Positions 1 through 7,994 are shown, counted from the first letter of the stretch. The stretch is 18,327 bases of DNA from Candidatus Colwellbacteria bacterium RIFCSPLOWO2_02_FULL_44_20b (GCA_001817765.1 MHIZ01000036.1:286-18612); one strand, 5' to 3'. Notes: generated by a model from the letters alone, not told the origin. Translations and numbers: made by a program.

Positions 1-488
1 GCCAGGTTGATTCCCGTACGATTCTTGATATGGCAGGAGCGGAAAAACTTTTGGGCGGCGGGGATATGCTCTTCGTCTCGGGCGAGCTCTCAAAACCAAA
101 ACGTATCCAGGGTGCCTACATTTCTGATGAAGAAATTTCAAACATCGTCGATTTCATCATAGACAATAACCCAGTAAGCGAATCTATCGATGAAGAAACC
201 GAGGCTACGATTGAAAAGTCCAGCTCTAACTCGAGAGGCATTGAAGAGTACATCGAAAACGACGACGCGGGCGACGACGATGAACTCTTTGATGAAGCAG
301 TAAAGATTGTAAGCGAAGCCGGAAAGGCTTCTGCCTCGCTTTTGCAAAGGCGCCTCAGAATCGGCTATGCTAGAGCTGCGCGGCTCCTGGATATTATGGA
401 ATCAAAGGGGCTTATCGGTCCTGGAGAGGGAGCAAAACCGCGCGATGTTTTCATAACCAAGGACAATGGAGAAACAGCTGAATACTAA
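1..488 (+). CDS. ftsK: FtsK/SpoIIIE-type DNA translocase, C-terminal part (5' end outside the window)
   Basis: The open frame enters from the left edge (first full codon at 3) and ends at TAA 486-488, giving about 161 residues. It begins with the end of the RecA-like motor domain: VDSRTILDMAGAEKLLGGGD, then MLF and an SxxKPKRIQGAYISDEEI segment, the usual C-terminal motor signature of FtsK. An acidic linker follows, then a winged-helix gamma domain (DELFDEAVKIV to LIGPGEGAKPRDV). In the family, the motor pumps DNA at the division septum and the gamma domain reads orientation sequences. The next gene starts 23 bases before this stop, so the two are probably translationally coupled. Family assignment is firm; the N-terminal part, including any membrane segments, cannot be judged here. 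Confidence 0.95.
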   Translation, partial: QVDSRTILDMAGAEKLLGGGDMLFVSGELSKPKRIQGAYISDEEISNIVDFIIDNNPVSESIDEETEATIEKSSSNSRGIEEYIENDDAGDDDELFDEAVKIVSEAGKASASLLQRRLRIGYARAARLLDIMESKGLIGPGEGAKPRDVFITKDNGETAEY

Positions 489-1182
489 CGAATTTCAGAA
501 AACACTAAGCGAAGTCCTCATCGAATTATTTGATAAGAAAGGCATCTCGATGGACAAGCTTGCCGCCGCCTCTAATATACCGAAGCGGTACGTACTGGCA
601 CTCCGTGACGGCGATATAAAAAATCTGCCGGCCGCGCCGTATGTCCGTGGGTATCTCTTAAAAATCGGAAGCATCCTTGATGTGAATGGAGAAATCCTCT
701 GGAAACTCTACGAACGCGAAGACACCACTAAGACCTCGGGAGAAAAAGACACACTTCCCTACAACCGTTACGCCACGAAACCGATCAACAAAAACTGGTT
801 TATCGCGGCCGCGATTGTACTGCTTGTCGGCGGTTATCTCACGGTTCGTCTTGATGATTTGATTGGGACCCCGAAACTCGAAGTTTCTCTTCCTGAAGAA
901 ATGACAACTGTGGACGCGAGTGTTGTTGTAATCGGCGGTCTTGTAAGTAAGGGCGACGCCCTCACGATAAATAACGAGTCAATTCTGGTAAGCGCCGATG
1001 GAAGTTTTCAAAAGGAACTCTTGCTTGAACCCGGCGTTAATACGATCGAACTCAAAGCAAAGCGCTTCTTGGGCCGAGAAATAAGTATGACCCGGCAAAT
1101 TTTATACGAGCCTTTAGAAATCCCGCTAAACGAAAACGGGGAACCAAATAAAACAATAAATGGAGAAACCAATGAAGAGTGA
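466..1182 (+). CDS. RodZ-like membrane protein with N-terminal helix-turn-helix and extracytoplasmic beta domain
   Basis: 238 residues. Residues about 12-84 form a Cro/RodZ-type HTH (ISMDKLAAASNIPKRYVLAL, then a YVRGYLLKIG segment), the HTH_25 pattern of RodZ. Residues 111-129 (WFIAAAIVLLVGGYLTVRL) are a single membrane helix. Residues 137-215 look like a small beta-sandwich of the glucodextranase-B/Big type (VVVIGGLVSKGDALTINNES, then DGSF and EPGVNTIELKA). RodZ family members link the cytoskeleton to the cell wall, and many Patescibacteria have a short version like this. The gene overlaps ftsK upstream and recA downstream (stop TGA 1180-1182). Its TGA stop shows that UGA is not reassigned here. 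Function in cell shape is inferred from domain order only. Confidence 0.75.
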   Translation: MEKQLNTNEFQKTLSEVLIELFDKKGISMDKLAAASNIPKRYVLALRDGDIKNLPAAPYVRGYLLKIGSILDVNGEILWKLYEREDTTKTSGEKDTLPYNRYATKPINKNWFIAAAIVLLVGGYLTVRLDDLIGTPKLEVSLPEEMTTVDASVVVIGGLVSKGDALTINNESILVSADGSFQKELLLEPGVNTIELKAKRFLGREISMTRQILYEPLEIPLNENGEPNKTINGETNEE

Positions 1183-2188
1183 TCCTGCGAAAGCAAAAAA
1201 AGCTGAGGGTGAAAAAAACGAACTCGATGAACTACTTGCGTCGTTAAGAAGTAAGTACGGCGAGGAGGCGGTTATGAAACTCGGTGACGCGCGGCATGTT
1301 GATGTCGCGGTCATCCCGACAGGTTCGTTCTCGCTCGATCTTGCTCTCGGCGTCGGCGGTCTCCCCCGTGGAAGAGTCGTTGAGATCTTTGGTCCTGAAT
1401 CATCGGGAAAAACAACACTTGCGTTGCATGTCGTGGCGCAAGCGCAAAAGCAGGGCGGCAAAGCCGCGTTCATTGATGCCGAGCACGCGCTCGATCCGCA
1501 ATACGCCACAAAGCTTGGTGTAAAAATCAACGATCTTATTATTTCCCAGCCCTCAAGCGGCGAAGAAGCGTTAAACATTCTTGAAAGCCTGGTTCGATCA
1601 AACGTAATGAGTGTTGTTGTTGTCGATTCTGTCGCGGCCTTAACGCCAAAGAGCGAAATCGAAGGAGAAATGGGGGCTCAATATATGGGCCTTCAAGCAC
1701 GAATGATGTCACAGGCACTCCGAAAACTGACAGCGATCGCGAACAAAAGCCAGACACTCATTATTTTCATAAATCAGATTAGAATGCAGATCGGAGTTTT
1801 CTTCGGCAACCCCGAAACAACGCCCGGCGGAAAAGCGCTGAAATTCTCGGCTTCGGTTCGCATCGATGTCCGCCGCACCGCTCAAGTCAAAAAAGGCGAG
1901 GAAGTTGTCGGAAGCAGGGTTAAGGCGAAGGTAGTAAAAAATAAGGTCGCTCCCCCATTCCGTGTTGCCGAATTCGATATTCTCTACGGCGAGGGTATTT
2001 CCTACGAAGGCGATGTTTTAAACGCCGCCGTAAACGCGGGTGTCGTAACAAAATCCGGAGCTTCGTTCAGCTTCGAAGGTGAAAAACTAGGCGTTGGTTT
2101 TGAAGCCGCCCGCGCAAAACTAAAAGAGGACAAAAAGATCGTGAACGAAATCAAAAAACGAATTGCGGCAACAACCGAAGTAGAATAA
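1172..2188 (+). CDS. recA: RecA recombinase
   Basis: This is the homologous-recombination and SOS coprotease filament protein. Numbered from the upstream ATG at 1160, Walker A GPESSGKT is at 78-85, the EH motif (IDAEHALDP) near 105-113, Walker B VVVVD at 152-156, and the L2/DNA-binding segment with NQIRMQIGVFFGNPETTPGG at 205-224. All key positions are intact. I prefer the ATG at 1172 because GGAG at 1162-1165 is a well-spaced Shine-Dalgarno for it; the ATG at 1160 would add four residues and lacks such a site. The start lies inside the end of the rodZ-like gene, so translation is likely coupled. A hairpin terminator follows 32 bases after the stop. Confidence 0.98.
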   Translation: MKSDPAKAKKAEGEKNELDELLASLRSKYGEEAVMKLGDARHVDVAVIPTGSFSLDLALGVGGLPRGRVVEIFGPESSGKTTLALHVVAQAQKQGGKAAFIDAEHALDPQYATKLGVKINDLIISQPSSGEEALNILESLVRSNVMSVVVVDSVAALTPKSEIEGEMGAQYMGLQARMMSQALRKLTAIANKSQTLIIFINQIRMQIGVFFGNPETTPGGKALKFSASVRIDVRRTAQVKKGEEVVGSRVKAKVVKNKVAPPFRVAEFDILYGEGISYEGDVLNAAVNAGVVTKSGASFSFEGEKLGVGFEAARAKLKEDKKIVNEIKKRIAATTEVE

Positions 2189-2219
2189 TTTTGACGTAGA
2201 GAAAACAGTGTTCTAGAGT

Positions 2220-2250
2220 GAAACTCCGACGTATTGTCGGAGTTTCTTTT
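2220..2250 (+). terminator. Rho-independent terminator after recA
   Basis: A perfect 11-bp stem (GAAACTCCGAC with GTCGGAGTTTC) closes a 5-base loop and runs into CTTTT. It ends the ftsK-rodZ-recA operon. Confidence 0.9.
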
Positions 2251-2269
2251 AAAAATTAATTTACTGCTT

Positions 2270-2848
2270 ATGTCGTATTCCCTTTTTATTTTCGACCTCG
2301 ATGGAGTCCTGGTTGAAAGCTGGATCCAGAACTTTGCTCAGGGTGACTTTACATGGCTTTCAAGAAAAATCCCGCTCGTAAAACATATGTTTCTCGACGG
2401 CGCCGAGCTTGCCGAACGAATTGTCGGTATTCCGCCAACTATCAAGAAAGATATCGGCGCGTGGATAGATGAAAATGTGCAGAGAACAGGAATCTTGACT
2501 GACCGAAGTTTGTTCGGTGTTGAAAAGATTCTCTTGAATGATTCGAAAAAAGATTGGTTAAATCACCTCGCGTTCATTCAAGTTCGTGAAAGCGTACTAA
2601 ATAAACATATGAAGAAACCAACTCGTCAAAATTTCTTCATAAGTTCGCATGTAAAACCGCACCCGAAAATCCTTGAAAATCTTACAAAAACAACGAGCCA
2701 TCCCGAAAACGTTTTGATAGTTGATGACAACGCTGAATTCCTGAAGATCGCGAACACTTCCCCATTCTGCTTCGGAACACTTCCTATAAGCCAAGGAACA
2801 GACATCCTCAATACCGCGTTGAATACGAAACTCGTACGAACATCATAA
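2270..2848 (+). CDS. HAD-superfamily hydrolase-like protein
   Basis: 192 residues from ATG 2270. An in-frame TTG at 2234 lies inside the recA terminator and is unlikely as a start. Motif I is FDLDGVLVE with Asp9 and Asp11 (nucleophile and acid/base in the family). Motif III is probably Lys129 in HVKPHP, and motif IV is VLIVDDNAEF with Asp152/Asp153 that would hold Mg. A serine pair at 125-126 (FISSH) may be motif II. The cap region between motifs I and II (about 20-115) is helical and not one I recognise. The fold is well supported; the substrate is unknown. The gene stands alone between two terminators. Confidence 0.75.
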   Translation: MSYSLFIFDLDGVLVESWIQNFAQGDFTWLSRKIPLVKHMFLDGAELAERIVGIPPTIKKDIGAWIDENVQRTGILTDRSLFGVEKILLNDSKKDWLNHLAFIQVRESVLNKHMKKPTRQNFFISSHVKPHPKILENLTKTTSHPENVLIVDDNAEFLKIANTSPFCFGTLPISQGTDILNTALNTKLVRTS

Positions 2849-2871
2849 CCCCGACTTGATCGGGGTTTTTG
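2847..2871. terminator. Hairpin terminator between convergent genes
   Basis: AACCCCGA and TCGGGGTT pair around a CTTGA loop, followed on the + strand by TTT. It overlaps the HAD gene stop and lies 6 bases from the end of the convergent kinase gene, so it may serve both directions. Confidence 0.8.
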
Positions 2872-2876
2872 ATTTC

Positions 2877-3242
2877 TTAGAATCGAGCTCCGTTAAAAAC
2901 GTAGGGCCAAAAGACCAAAATCCCGATCGCGGTTGCGCCAACCGCCGCGAGAAGTACAATCGCCGCCATAAGATCTTTCATATGTTTTATCTTCATGTGT
3001 TGTTCCGCGTGAATAAAATCTAGAATCCGCTCAACAACAGAATTGACAAGCTCCAGACCTAAAACCGCGAAAATCGCGGTAAGTAAAACTGCTTTTTCTG
3101 TTCGCGTCGTCGGAAAATAAAACATCAGAAGAACAACGACAAAAGCGACAAGAGCCATAATCCGAAAACTATTCTCGAATCGAAGAACGTCGCGAAATCC
3201 GCACAGTGCCGCCTTAAAACTATTCCAAAGTCGTTGTGTCAT
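2877..3242 (-). CDS. dgkA: Small integral-membrane lipid kinase (diacylglycerol/undecaprenol kinase, DgkA family)
   Basis: 121 residues with three membrane helices (about 29-44, 50-66, 91-112), the standard DgkA length and layout. The active-site helix LELVNSVVERILDFI carries Glu64, Asn67, Glu71 and Asp75, and the KHMKDLMAAIVLLAA segment matches the conserved KD-A helix. Glu64 corresponds to the proposed catalytic base of E. coli DgkA. In Gram-positives this family phosphorylates undecaprenol, and that would suit a cell recycling wall lipid carrier; which lipid is used cannot be read from the sequence. The start overlaps the end of folD by 23 bases, indicating co-transcription with folD and glyA. 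Confidence 0.9.
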   Translation of the reverse strand: MTQRLWNSFKAALCGFRDVLRFENSFRIMALVAFVVVLLMFYFPTTRTEKAVLLTAIFAVLGLELVNSVVERILDFIHAEQHMKIKHMKDLMAAIVLLAAVGATAIGILVFWPYVFNGARF

Positions 3243-4059
3243 AAGGATTAAGTAAGTAGAAATTCCTGAAAAGTTGCGTTACAAGAATCGGCCCCGTCCC
3301 TCCCGGCGTCGGAGTGTAGAATGAAAGTTTCGAAAGCGCCGGATCATCGACCTCTAAGTCCCCTTTTATTTTACCTCCGAGAAAACTATAACCAAAGTCA
3401 ATGACGCCTGCCCCTTCTTTCAACGCTGATGGTTGAATAAGTCCCGTTCTCCCAACGCAGGAAATAACAAGATCGCATTCTTTAAGAATTGCGGGATCAA
3501 AACCCTGATCTAAAAGATACAGATCAGAAGCTCGTGCCATAAGGTAAGTCGCAATCGGTTGTCCAACTAAAAATCCTAAACCAACAACCGCGATCTTCTT
3601 ATGGGAAACATCGAACTCAACGAATTCAAGGACTCGCTGAACCGTCGAAACAACAGTTGGTAAAACTGGGTTTCGATTCGCGTAGTAGGCGCCAAGTGCT
3701 CGCTCTCCCAAAACATCTACATCTTTCTCACGCGGAACTGCGTTTAAAACGTAATGCCGGTTAAGAGAAGTAGGAAGTGGTAATTGTACGAGAACGCCGC
3801 CAATCGATTTTTGATGGCTAATTTTCCCAACTTCCGCACGTAAAAAATCATTAGTTAACTGTTCCGGTTTGTTGAATTGATACAAACGAAAATCAACCCC
3901 AAGTTCGTGGGCTATCTTTTCCTTCTGTTTAAGAAAGCTGATTGAAGCGGGATTATCACCAACAAGGACCGCCGCAAGAATCTTTTTCGGCTTCGGCTTG
4001 CCTTTAAGCTCCAAAAGTAATTTTTCGGCAAGATCCTTGCCATCAATTTTCTGAATCAT
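3220..4059 (-). CDS. folD: FolD-like methylenetetrahydrofolate dehydrogenase/cyclohydrolase (divergent)
   Basis: 279 residues, normal FolD length. The family interconverts methylene-, methenyl- and formyl-tetrahydrofolate, next to GlyA which makes methylene-THF. N-terminal catalytic part: Lys46 is kept (family KxK helix), as are Gln92 in VLVQLPLP and Asp113 in KDVD. The usual tyrosine of the YxxxK pair is Phe42. KDVDG is KDVDV. The family PCTP motif is PTVV. The Rossmann segment reads VVGLGFLVGQP where most members have VVGRSxxVGRP, so the Arg/Ser that help choose NADP are missing. The C-terminal PTPGGTGP motif (250-257) is typical. The fold and pathway are secure; exact activities are less so. 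It lies 29 bases after glyA and overlaps dgkA. Confidence 0.88.
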   Translation of the reverse strand: MIQKIDGKDLAEKLLLELKGKPKPKKILAAVLVGDNPASISFLKQKEKIAHELGVDFRLYQFNKPEQLTNDFLRAEVGKISHQKSIGGVLVQLPLPTSLNRHYVLNAVPREKDVDVLGERALGAYYANRNPVLPTVVSTVQRVLEFVEFDVSHKKIAVVGLGFLVGQPIATYLMARASDLYLLDQGFDPAILKECDLVISCVGRTGLIQPSALKEGAGVIDFGYSFLGGKIKGDLEVDDPALSKLSFYTPTPGGTGPILVTQLFRNFYLLNPYDTTTLE

Positions 4060-4063
4060 TATT

Positions 4064-4104
4064 CTTCTTAAACCCTAACTCCTACCTTCTATTTCCTAAC
4101 TCCT
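4064..4104 (-). repeat. Purine-rich direct repeat between glyA and folD
   Basis: On the minus strand AGGAGTTAGG occurs at 4104-4095 and again at 4083-4074, with AAATAGAAGGT between them. The first copy codes for the last residues and TAG stop of GlyA; the second sits in the glyA-folD gap and may give folD a ribosome-binding site. Similar purine-rich tracts follow ppa and tRNA-Phe. Confidence 0.6.
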
Positions 4105-5333
4105 ATGCGATACGCCGGAAACCGAACACAAAGTTTTTTGACGCGGCGCTTCACCTCTGCGCTGCGTTTCGTGCGATGCTCCGAATGTAACGTAAGATAC
4201 ATAAGCTCCGCGAGTTCGTCCATCTCTCGCTCCTTCATTCCACGCGTTGTAAGCGATGGTGTCCCAAGACGCACACCCGACGGTTTGAAAGGTGACAGAT
4301 CTCCCGGCACCGAATTTCTATTCGCGACAATACCAACATCCTCAAGTCGCGTCTGCGCTTCCATCCCGTCAATTCCGAAATTCCGCATATCGAGCAAAAT
4401 CATATGGCTGTCTGTCCCGCCCGTAACAAGAGTGAAGCCGCGTTGCTTAAGTCCTTGCGCAAGCCGTTTCGCGTTTTTAACAATCTGTTTCCCGTATACC
4501 TTGAAGCTCGGCTGAAGCGCTTCGAAAAACATCTGAGCGACTCCAGCAGTAACATTATTATGCGGCCCGCCCTGCATTCCGGGAAAAACCGCTTTATCAA
4601 TCTGTGTCGCGAGTTCCTTGCGGCAAAAGATAAGCGCTCCTCGTGGTCCGCGCAAAGTTTTATGCGTCGTCATAGTAACTACATCCGCGTAAGGAAATGG
4701 TGATGGATACGCGCCCGCGACCACAAGCCCCGCAATATGCGCGATATCGGCCATATGATACGCCCCAACGCTTTTCGCGATTGCGCCAAATTTCTTAAAA
4801 TCAACTGCTCGCGGGTACGCCGTAATCCCCGAAACAATTACTTTCGGTTTATGCTTTCGCGCGAGCTTCGCGATCTCCTCATAATCTAAAAGTCCTGTTT
4901 TCGGATCCGTGCCGTATTGAACCGCGTTATATGCCTTACCAGAAAAATTCACCTTGTGTCCGTGCGTGAGGTGCCCTCCGGGAGCAAGCGCCATTCCCAT
5001 GAACGTATCGCCAAATTCCATAAGCCCAAAGTACGCTTCAAGATTCGCCGGAGAACCCGAAAGCGCTTGTACATTTAAGTGCCACGCCGTGGGACTCAAG
5101 CGAAACGCCTTAAGTCCACGCTCAATCGCAAGAAGCTCAATCTGGTCATAATACTGGTTGCCGGGATAATATCGTTTTCCCGCGTATCCCTCTGAATACT
5201 TATTCGTAAGCGGCGATCCTAAGAGCCGTAAAATTTCCGGAGAGGCAATATTTTCAGACGCGATAAGATCAAGCGTCTCCTCTTGTCGCCGAGTCTCTTT
5301 CTTAAGAAGTTGTTCTAAGACTTTATCATGCAT
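4089..5333 (-). CDS. glyA: Serine hydroxymethyltransferase
   Basis: 414 residues, full family length. The enzyme converts serine and THF to glycine and methylene-THF with pyridoxal phosphate. Visible landmarks are LIASENIASPEI at 23-34, KYSEGYAGKRYYPG at 45-58, the PLP-contacting ADIAHIAGLV around 195-204, the PLP lysine Lys225 in TTHKTLRGPRG, the GGPHNN loop, and SGVRLGTPSLTTRG with the carboxylate-binding Arg. All key residues are present. It is the first gene of a glyA-folD-dgkA unit, so glycine and one-carbon supply are linked. Start ATG 5333 has no clear Shine-Dalgarno. A pyrimidine-rich leader with a possible TATTTA -10 lies upstream. Confidence 0.97.
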   Translation of the reverse strand: MHDKVLEQLLKKETRRQEETLDLIASENIASPEILRLLGSPLTNKYSEGYAGKRYYPGNQYYDQIELLAIERGLKAFRLSPTAWHLNVQALSGSPANLEAYFGLMEFGDTFMGMALAPGGHLTHGHKVNFSGKAYNAVQYGTDPKTGLLDYEEIAKLARKHKPKVIVSGITAYPRAVDFKKFGAIAKSVGAYHMADIAHIAGLVVAGAYPSPFPYADVVTMTTHKTLRGPRGALIFCRKELATQIDKAVFPGMQGGPHNNVTAGVAQMFFEALQPSFKVYGKQIVKNAKRLAQGLKQRGFTLVTGGTDSHMILLDMRNFGIDGMEAQTRLEDVGIVANRNSVPGDLSPFKPSGVRLGTPSLTTRGMKEREMDELAELMYLTLHSEHRTKRSAEVKRRVKKLCVRFPAYRIGVRK

Positions 5334-5443
5334 GGGGTAATAAAAAGAGAATTAAATAATAAATGCCTCCAAAGTATCTCGTTGTCGAGACGGATACAAA
5401 GAAAGTGATTCAATTCTCTGGATATTACACCATTGAAGTAATA

Positions 5444-5992
5444 CTAGGAAACTGCTGATCCGAAAGCCGCGATAAAGAAAATACCAAGGCCGTTAAGCGC
5501 CGCGGAAAGCGGCAAAAGTTGCTGTGGCTTAAGGTTATAGTATGCAAAGATAGCAACACCAAGTTCATCAGGAAGGGGCGAAAGAATAAGTACCCCTGCT
5601 AAGAATAAGCCAAGCCCGTGAAAAAGGCGAGTATGGAAAAGATGCGTGACAAAATCCTTTCGAAACGCGTGATTATGACGTTCCCAAAGTTCCTCAAGCT
5701 CCGTAAAAAGTCTGTTTTTGAGAAAACCAAAGATCGCAAAATCGCCGAACGCGGCGCCAACCCCGCCAAGAAGCGCGATAAGAAAAGGATTATGAAACTC
5801 CCCCAAAAAATAAAACGTGACCGCCGCAAGAGGCGCGGTAAATGAAAAAGCAAAAAGCATGCCCACAAACAAAGCTCCAAGATACCCAAGTGTTCCAAGC
5901 GCTCCTGCGAGAAATTCAAGAATACCACTCCACGCAAGAAAAACAGCGATAAAAACCGCGATGGTAAAAAGAAGAAGATTAGGGTACTTCAC
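5444..5992 (-). CDS. VTT/DedA-like integral membrane protein
   Basis: 182 residues with about five hydrophobic segments (5-22, 36-62, 70-90, 124-142, 160-180). LGGVGAAFGDFAIFGFLKNR at 75-94 and the SPLPDELGVAIF segment at 139-150 resemble the glycine-rich re-entrant loop and proline-centred motif of the VTT (SNARE-associated/DedA) family, whose members include lipid scramblases and flippases. The start is GTG 5992, only 8 bases after the stop of the upstream cupredoxin-like gene, so the two form an operon. No clear Shine-Dalgarno precedes it. The family call rests on motif shape and topology, so another small membrane family is possible. Confidence 0.6.
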   Translation of the reverse strand: MKYPNLLLFTIAVFIAVFLAWSGILEFLAGALGTLGYLGALFVGMLFAFSFTAPLAAVTFYFLGEFHNPFLIALLGGVGAAFGDFAIFGFLKNRLFTELEELWERHNHAFRKDFVTHLFHTRLFHGLGLFLAGVLILSPLPDELGVAIFAYYNLKPQQLLPLSAALNGLGIFFIAAFGSAVS

Positions 5993-6000
5993 AAAAAGGT

Positions 6001-6600
6001 TTAAGGTACCTCAGCGAAACATTGGTTGATTCGCATCGCTTCATCGTTCGTTGGCCGGTAACTTGAATCGGAATATGCTTCTTCAAAAACATCCTGAAGC
6101 GCAAAACGAAGACAGTTCTGAATACCGACCGAGCTTCGATCATAAAACTCCTGAAAAGTGCGATGAACGATAATTGTCCCTCCCAGTTCGTCATCGTTCA
6201 ATCCCGCGACCGAGACTTGGGCCACGTTTCGTACCGAATCACAATCGTAAGCATAGGTTCCAGCGCCTTCAGAAAACTTAGCCTCAACTGTCCTTGATTC
6301 ACCACGAGGAACAATGATTGTTACGCCGCCGAGATAAACCGTGTGATCGCCCCGGTCTTTATTAACAAACGTGATTGTCTGACCTTCTTCAACAGAAATA
6401 AATGGAGGCGCGATAGTTTGGCAGTCGTTAATAATAATCTTATTATTCGAAAGTAATTCGGATGGGGAAGATTGAGGAAGCACCAAGCGGAAAATGATAA
6501 TACCAACCAAGACAAGAATAACAAAAAGTGCCACAAAAAAACTCGGCGAGTGTTCCGAATGGAGGCGCGAAGAACTTTTCTTAGAGCGTCGTTGTGTCAT
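6001..6600 (-). CDS. Membrane-anchored cupredoxin-fold protein
   Basis: 199 residues from ATG 6600; an upstream in-frame ATG at 6660 would overlap the putative promoter (TATACT, minus strand 6625-6620). A basic, serine-rich cytoplasmic start is followed by one membrane helix (about 20-41), then a domain of cupredoxin shape at 54-133: a long beta strand, FISVEEGQTITFVNKD, GDHTVYL with His86, and YAYDCDS with Cys120. These match the first His and the Cys of a type-1 copper site. The C-terminal His and Met ligands expected shortly after the Cys are absent, so copper binding is doubtful. The C-terminal 60 residues contain Cys163 and Cys194, possibly a disulfide. Extracytoplasmic role unknown. Confidence 0.6.
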   Translation of the reverse strand: MTQRRSKKSSSRLHSEHSPSFFVALFVILVLVGIIIFRLVLPQSSPSELLSNNKIIINDCQTIAPPFISVEEGQTITFVNKDRGDHTVYLGGVTIIVPRGESRTVEAKFSEGAGTYAYDCDSVRNVAQVSVAGLNDDELGGTIIVHRTFQEFYDRSSVGIQNCLRFALQDVFEEAYSDSSYRPTNDEAMRINQCFAEVP

Positions 6601-6659
6601 CCCCTTATAGATTATTCTAAGTATACACCAAAAGACTGTGGAAAGACGATCGCTATCCA

Positions 6660-6685
6660 CAGAAAATCCGCCTCTTCGGCGGATT
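6660..6685 (-). terminator. Rho-independent terminator after ppa
   Basis: On the minus strand AATCCGCC and GGCGGATT pair (8 bp) around GAAGA and run into TTCT. It lies 55 bases beyond the ppa stop and before the next gene's promoter region. Confidence 0.8.
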
Positions 6686-6696
6686 CTCCAACCTCA

Positions 6697-6739
6697 ATCA
6701 GTTTCCCTATCTTCTACCTTCTATCTCCTGTCTCCCTTT
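6697..6739 (-). repeat. Purine-rich tract after ppa
   Basis: Directly after the ppa stop the minus strand is almost pure purine plus T, including GGAGATAGAAGGTAGAAG. It matches 14 of 15 bases (GGAGATAGAAGGTAG against GGAAATAGAAGGTAG) with the tract at the glyA stop. Confidence 0.5.
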
Positions 6740-7270
6740 TTACCCGTTCTTCTTATAACTTTCGTGAGCCCGTTTAACCTCTTCCTCCGCGGCACCATTA
6801 TTCTCCCATCCGAGAACCTGCGTTTCTTTCTTCTCAAGCCTCTTGTAGACCTCAAAAAAATGCGCGATCTCTTCAGTAAGCATCGGATTAAGTTTCTGTA
6901 AATCTTCAAGACTACCAACGTGAGTAAATCGCGGATCCTTTGCCGCAACGCCTAAGATCTTAAAATCTTTCTCGCCCCCGTCGATCATCTTCATAATCGC
7001 GATCGGTCGCGCCTCAACAACACATCCCGGAAACATTGGGTTTGTGCAGAGAACCATCATATCCAAGTGATCGCCGTCTTCCGATCGTGTCTCCGGAATA
7101 AATCCGTAATCAGTCGGGTAATGAACGGGCGAATACAGAACCCGATCAAGCCTCATCACATCCGCCTCTTCGTCATACTCGTATTTATTATGGCTCCCCT
7201 TCGTGATCTCAACAACAACATTGACCGCGTCAGGATATTTTTTACCAATGCTCAATTCTTTAATATTCAT
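6740..7270 (-). CDS. ppa: Soluble inorganic pyrophosphatase (family I)
   Basis: 176 residues from ATG 7270, the usual bacterial length. It hydrolyses pyrophosphate to drive biosynthesis. The metal and substrate residues are visible: Lys29/Glu31 in NKYEYD, Tyr51/Tyr55 in HYPTDYGFIP, Asp65, Asp67 and Asp70 in EDGDHLDMMV, Asp97 and Lys101/Asp102 in MIDGGEKDFK, and Tyr142/Lys143 near the end. A TTG start 13 codons upstream is possible but adds a non-homologous hydrophobic stretch. No strong Shine-Dalgarno. It is isolated by terminators at both ends. Confidence 0.96.
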   Translation of the reverse strand: MNIKELSIGKKYPDAVNVVVEITKGSHNKYEYDEEADVMRLDRVLYSPVHYPTDYGFIPETRSEDGDHLDMMVLCTNPMFPGCVVEARPIAIMKMIDGGEKDFKILGVAAKDPRFTHVGSLEDLQKLNPMLTEEIAHFFEVYKRLEKKETQVLGWENNGAAEEEVKRAHESYKKNG

Positions 7271-7317
7271 AATACTTTTGAAGATACTCCGCGAAAAATA
7301 AAAAATCAATCACGACA

Positions 7318-7347
7318 AACAAAAAGTCCCCTTACTATAAGAGGACT
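7318..7347 (-). terminator. Rho-independent terminator after pcm
   Basis: On the minus strand AGTCCTCTTA pairs with TAAGGGGACT (10 bp, one G-U) around TAG, followed by TTTTTGTTTG. Confidence 0.9.
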
Positions 7348-7352
7348 CAAAA

Positions 7353-7994
7353 CTAATTCTCTGTCCCACGAACAAACGGAACAAAAACAAATCCAGGATA
7401 ATAACTGATGACAAATTCCCCATCCTCACGTTTTGTTTCACGGTAAAGTCCATTACCCATCGGATAAATAATTTTCCCGCCGGGTTTAAGCTGCTTCCTC
7501 CAGGGTGGAGGAATTACTTTTACTTCAGCCGCAACAACGACACCGTCGAGACCGTTTTGAAGAAGATCGTCCGGCAACCCATTAAACGCGTCTTTATGCA
7601 AAAAAGTTATTCTCTTTTGAAGCTCGGGATAATGGGAAAGATTTTTCTTGCTAGTTTCATGAAGTGAGCGTATGCGCTCAACCGCATAAATTTTCCCTTC
7701 ACTTCCAACAAGTTCAGCGAGAAGCGCCGATTGCCACCCCGATCCCGAACCAACATCAAGAATTCGGTCTCCTTGTTTCGGCTGAAGCAATTCAAGCATC
7801 AAAAGAACCGTGAACGGCTGGGAAATGGTCTGCCCTTTCCCAATCGCAAGCGGTCGATCAATATAAGCAGATTTCTTCGCTTTCTCCGGGACAAAGTTGT
7901 ACCGATCAACCTTCCTCAAAGCCCGCTCAAACCGAGAAGATGTAAGAACCCCTGTCTCTTTTAGATAACGTATAAGCTCATACATAGTATCCAT
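7353..7994 (-). CDS. pcm: Protein-L-isoaspartate O-methyltransferase
   Basis: 213 residues from ATG 7994. Alternative in-frame ATGs lie at 8012, 8000 and 7985; the open frame continues upstream through the tRNA-His gene, so longer versions are not credible. The enzyme uses SAM to methylate isoaspartyl residues for repair of aged proteins. Motifs: IGKGQTISQPFTVLLMLELL (the PIMT substrate loop), SAM motif I ILDVGSGSGWQSALLAEL, acidic motif KIYAVER, and LKPGGKIIYPMG. These match the family closely and length is near the 208 residues of E. coli Pcm. No clear Shine-Dalgarno, and the gene appears monocistronic. Confidence 0.92.
   Translation of the reverse strand: MDTMYELIRYLKETGVLTSSRFERALRKVDRYNFVPEKAKKSAYIDRPLAIGKGQTISQPFTVLLMLELLQPKQGDRILDVGSGSGWQSALLAELVGSEGKIYAVERIRSLHETSKKNLSHYPELQKRITFLHKDAFNGLPDDLLQNGLDGVVVAAEVKVIPPPWRKQLKPGGKIIYPMGNGLYRETKREDGEFVISYYPGFVFVPFVRGTEN

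Noticed and set aside
2234..2269. TTG start adding 12 residues to the HAD-like protein
   Set aside because: Lies in the recA terminator stem; the motif I position fits ATG 2270.
4105..4703. Plus-strand frames inside glyA
   Set aside because: Antisense shadows of a well-conserved enzyme.
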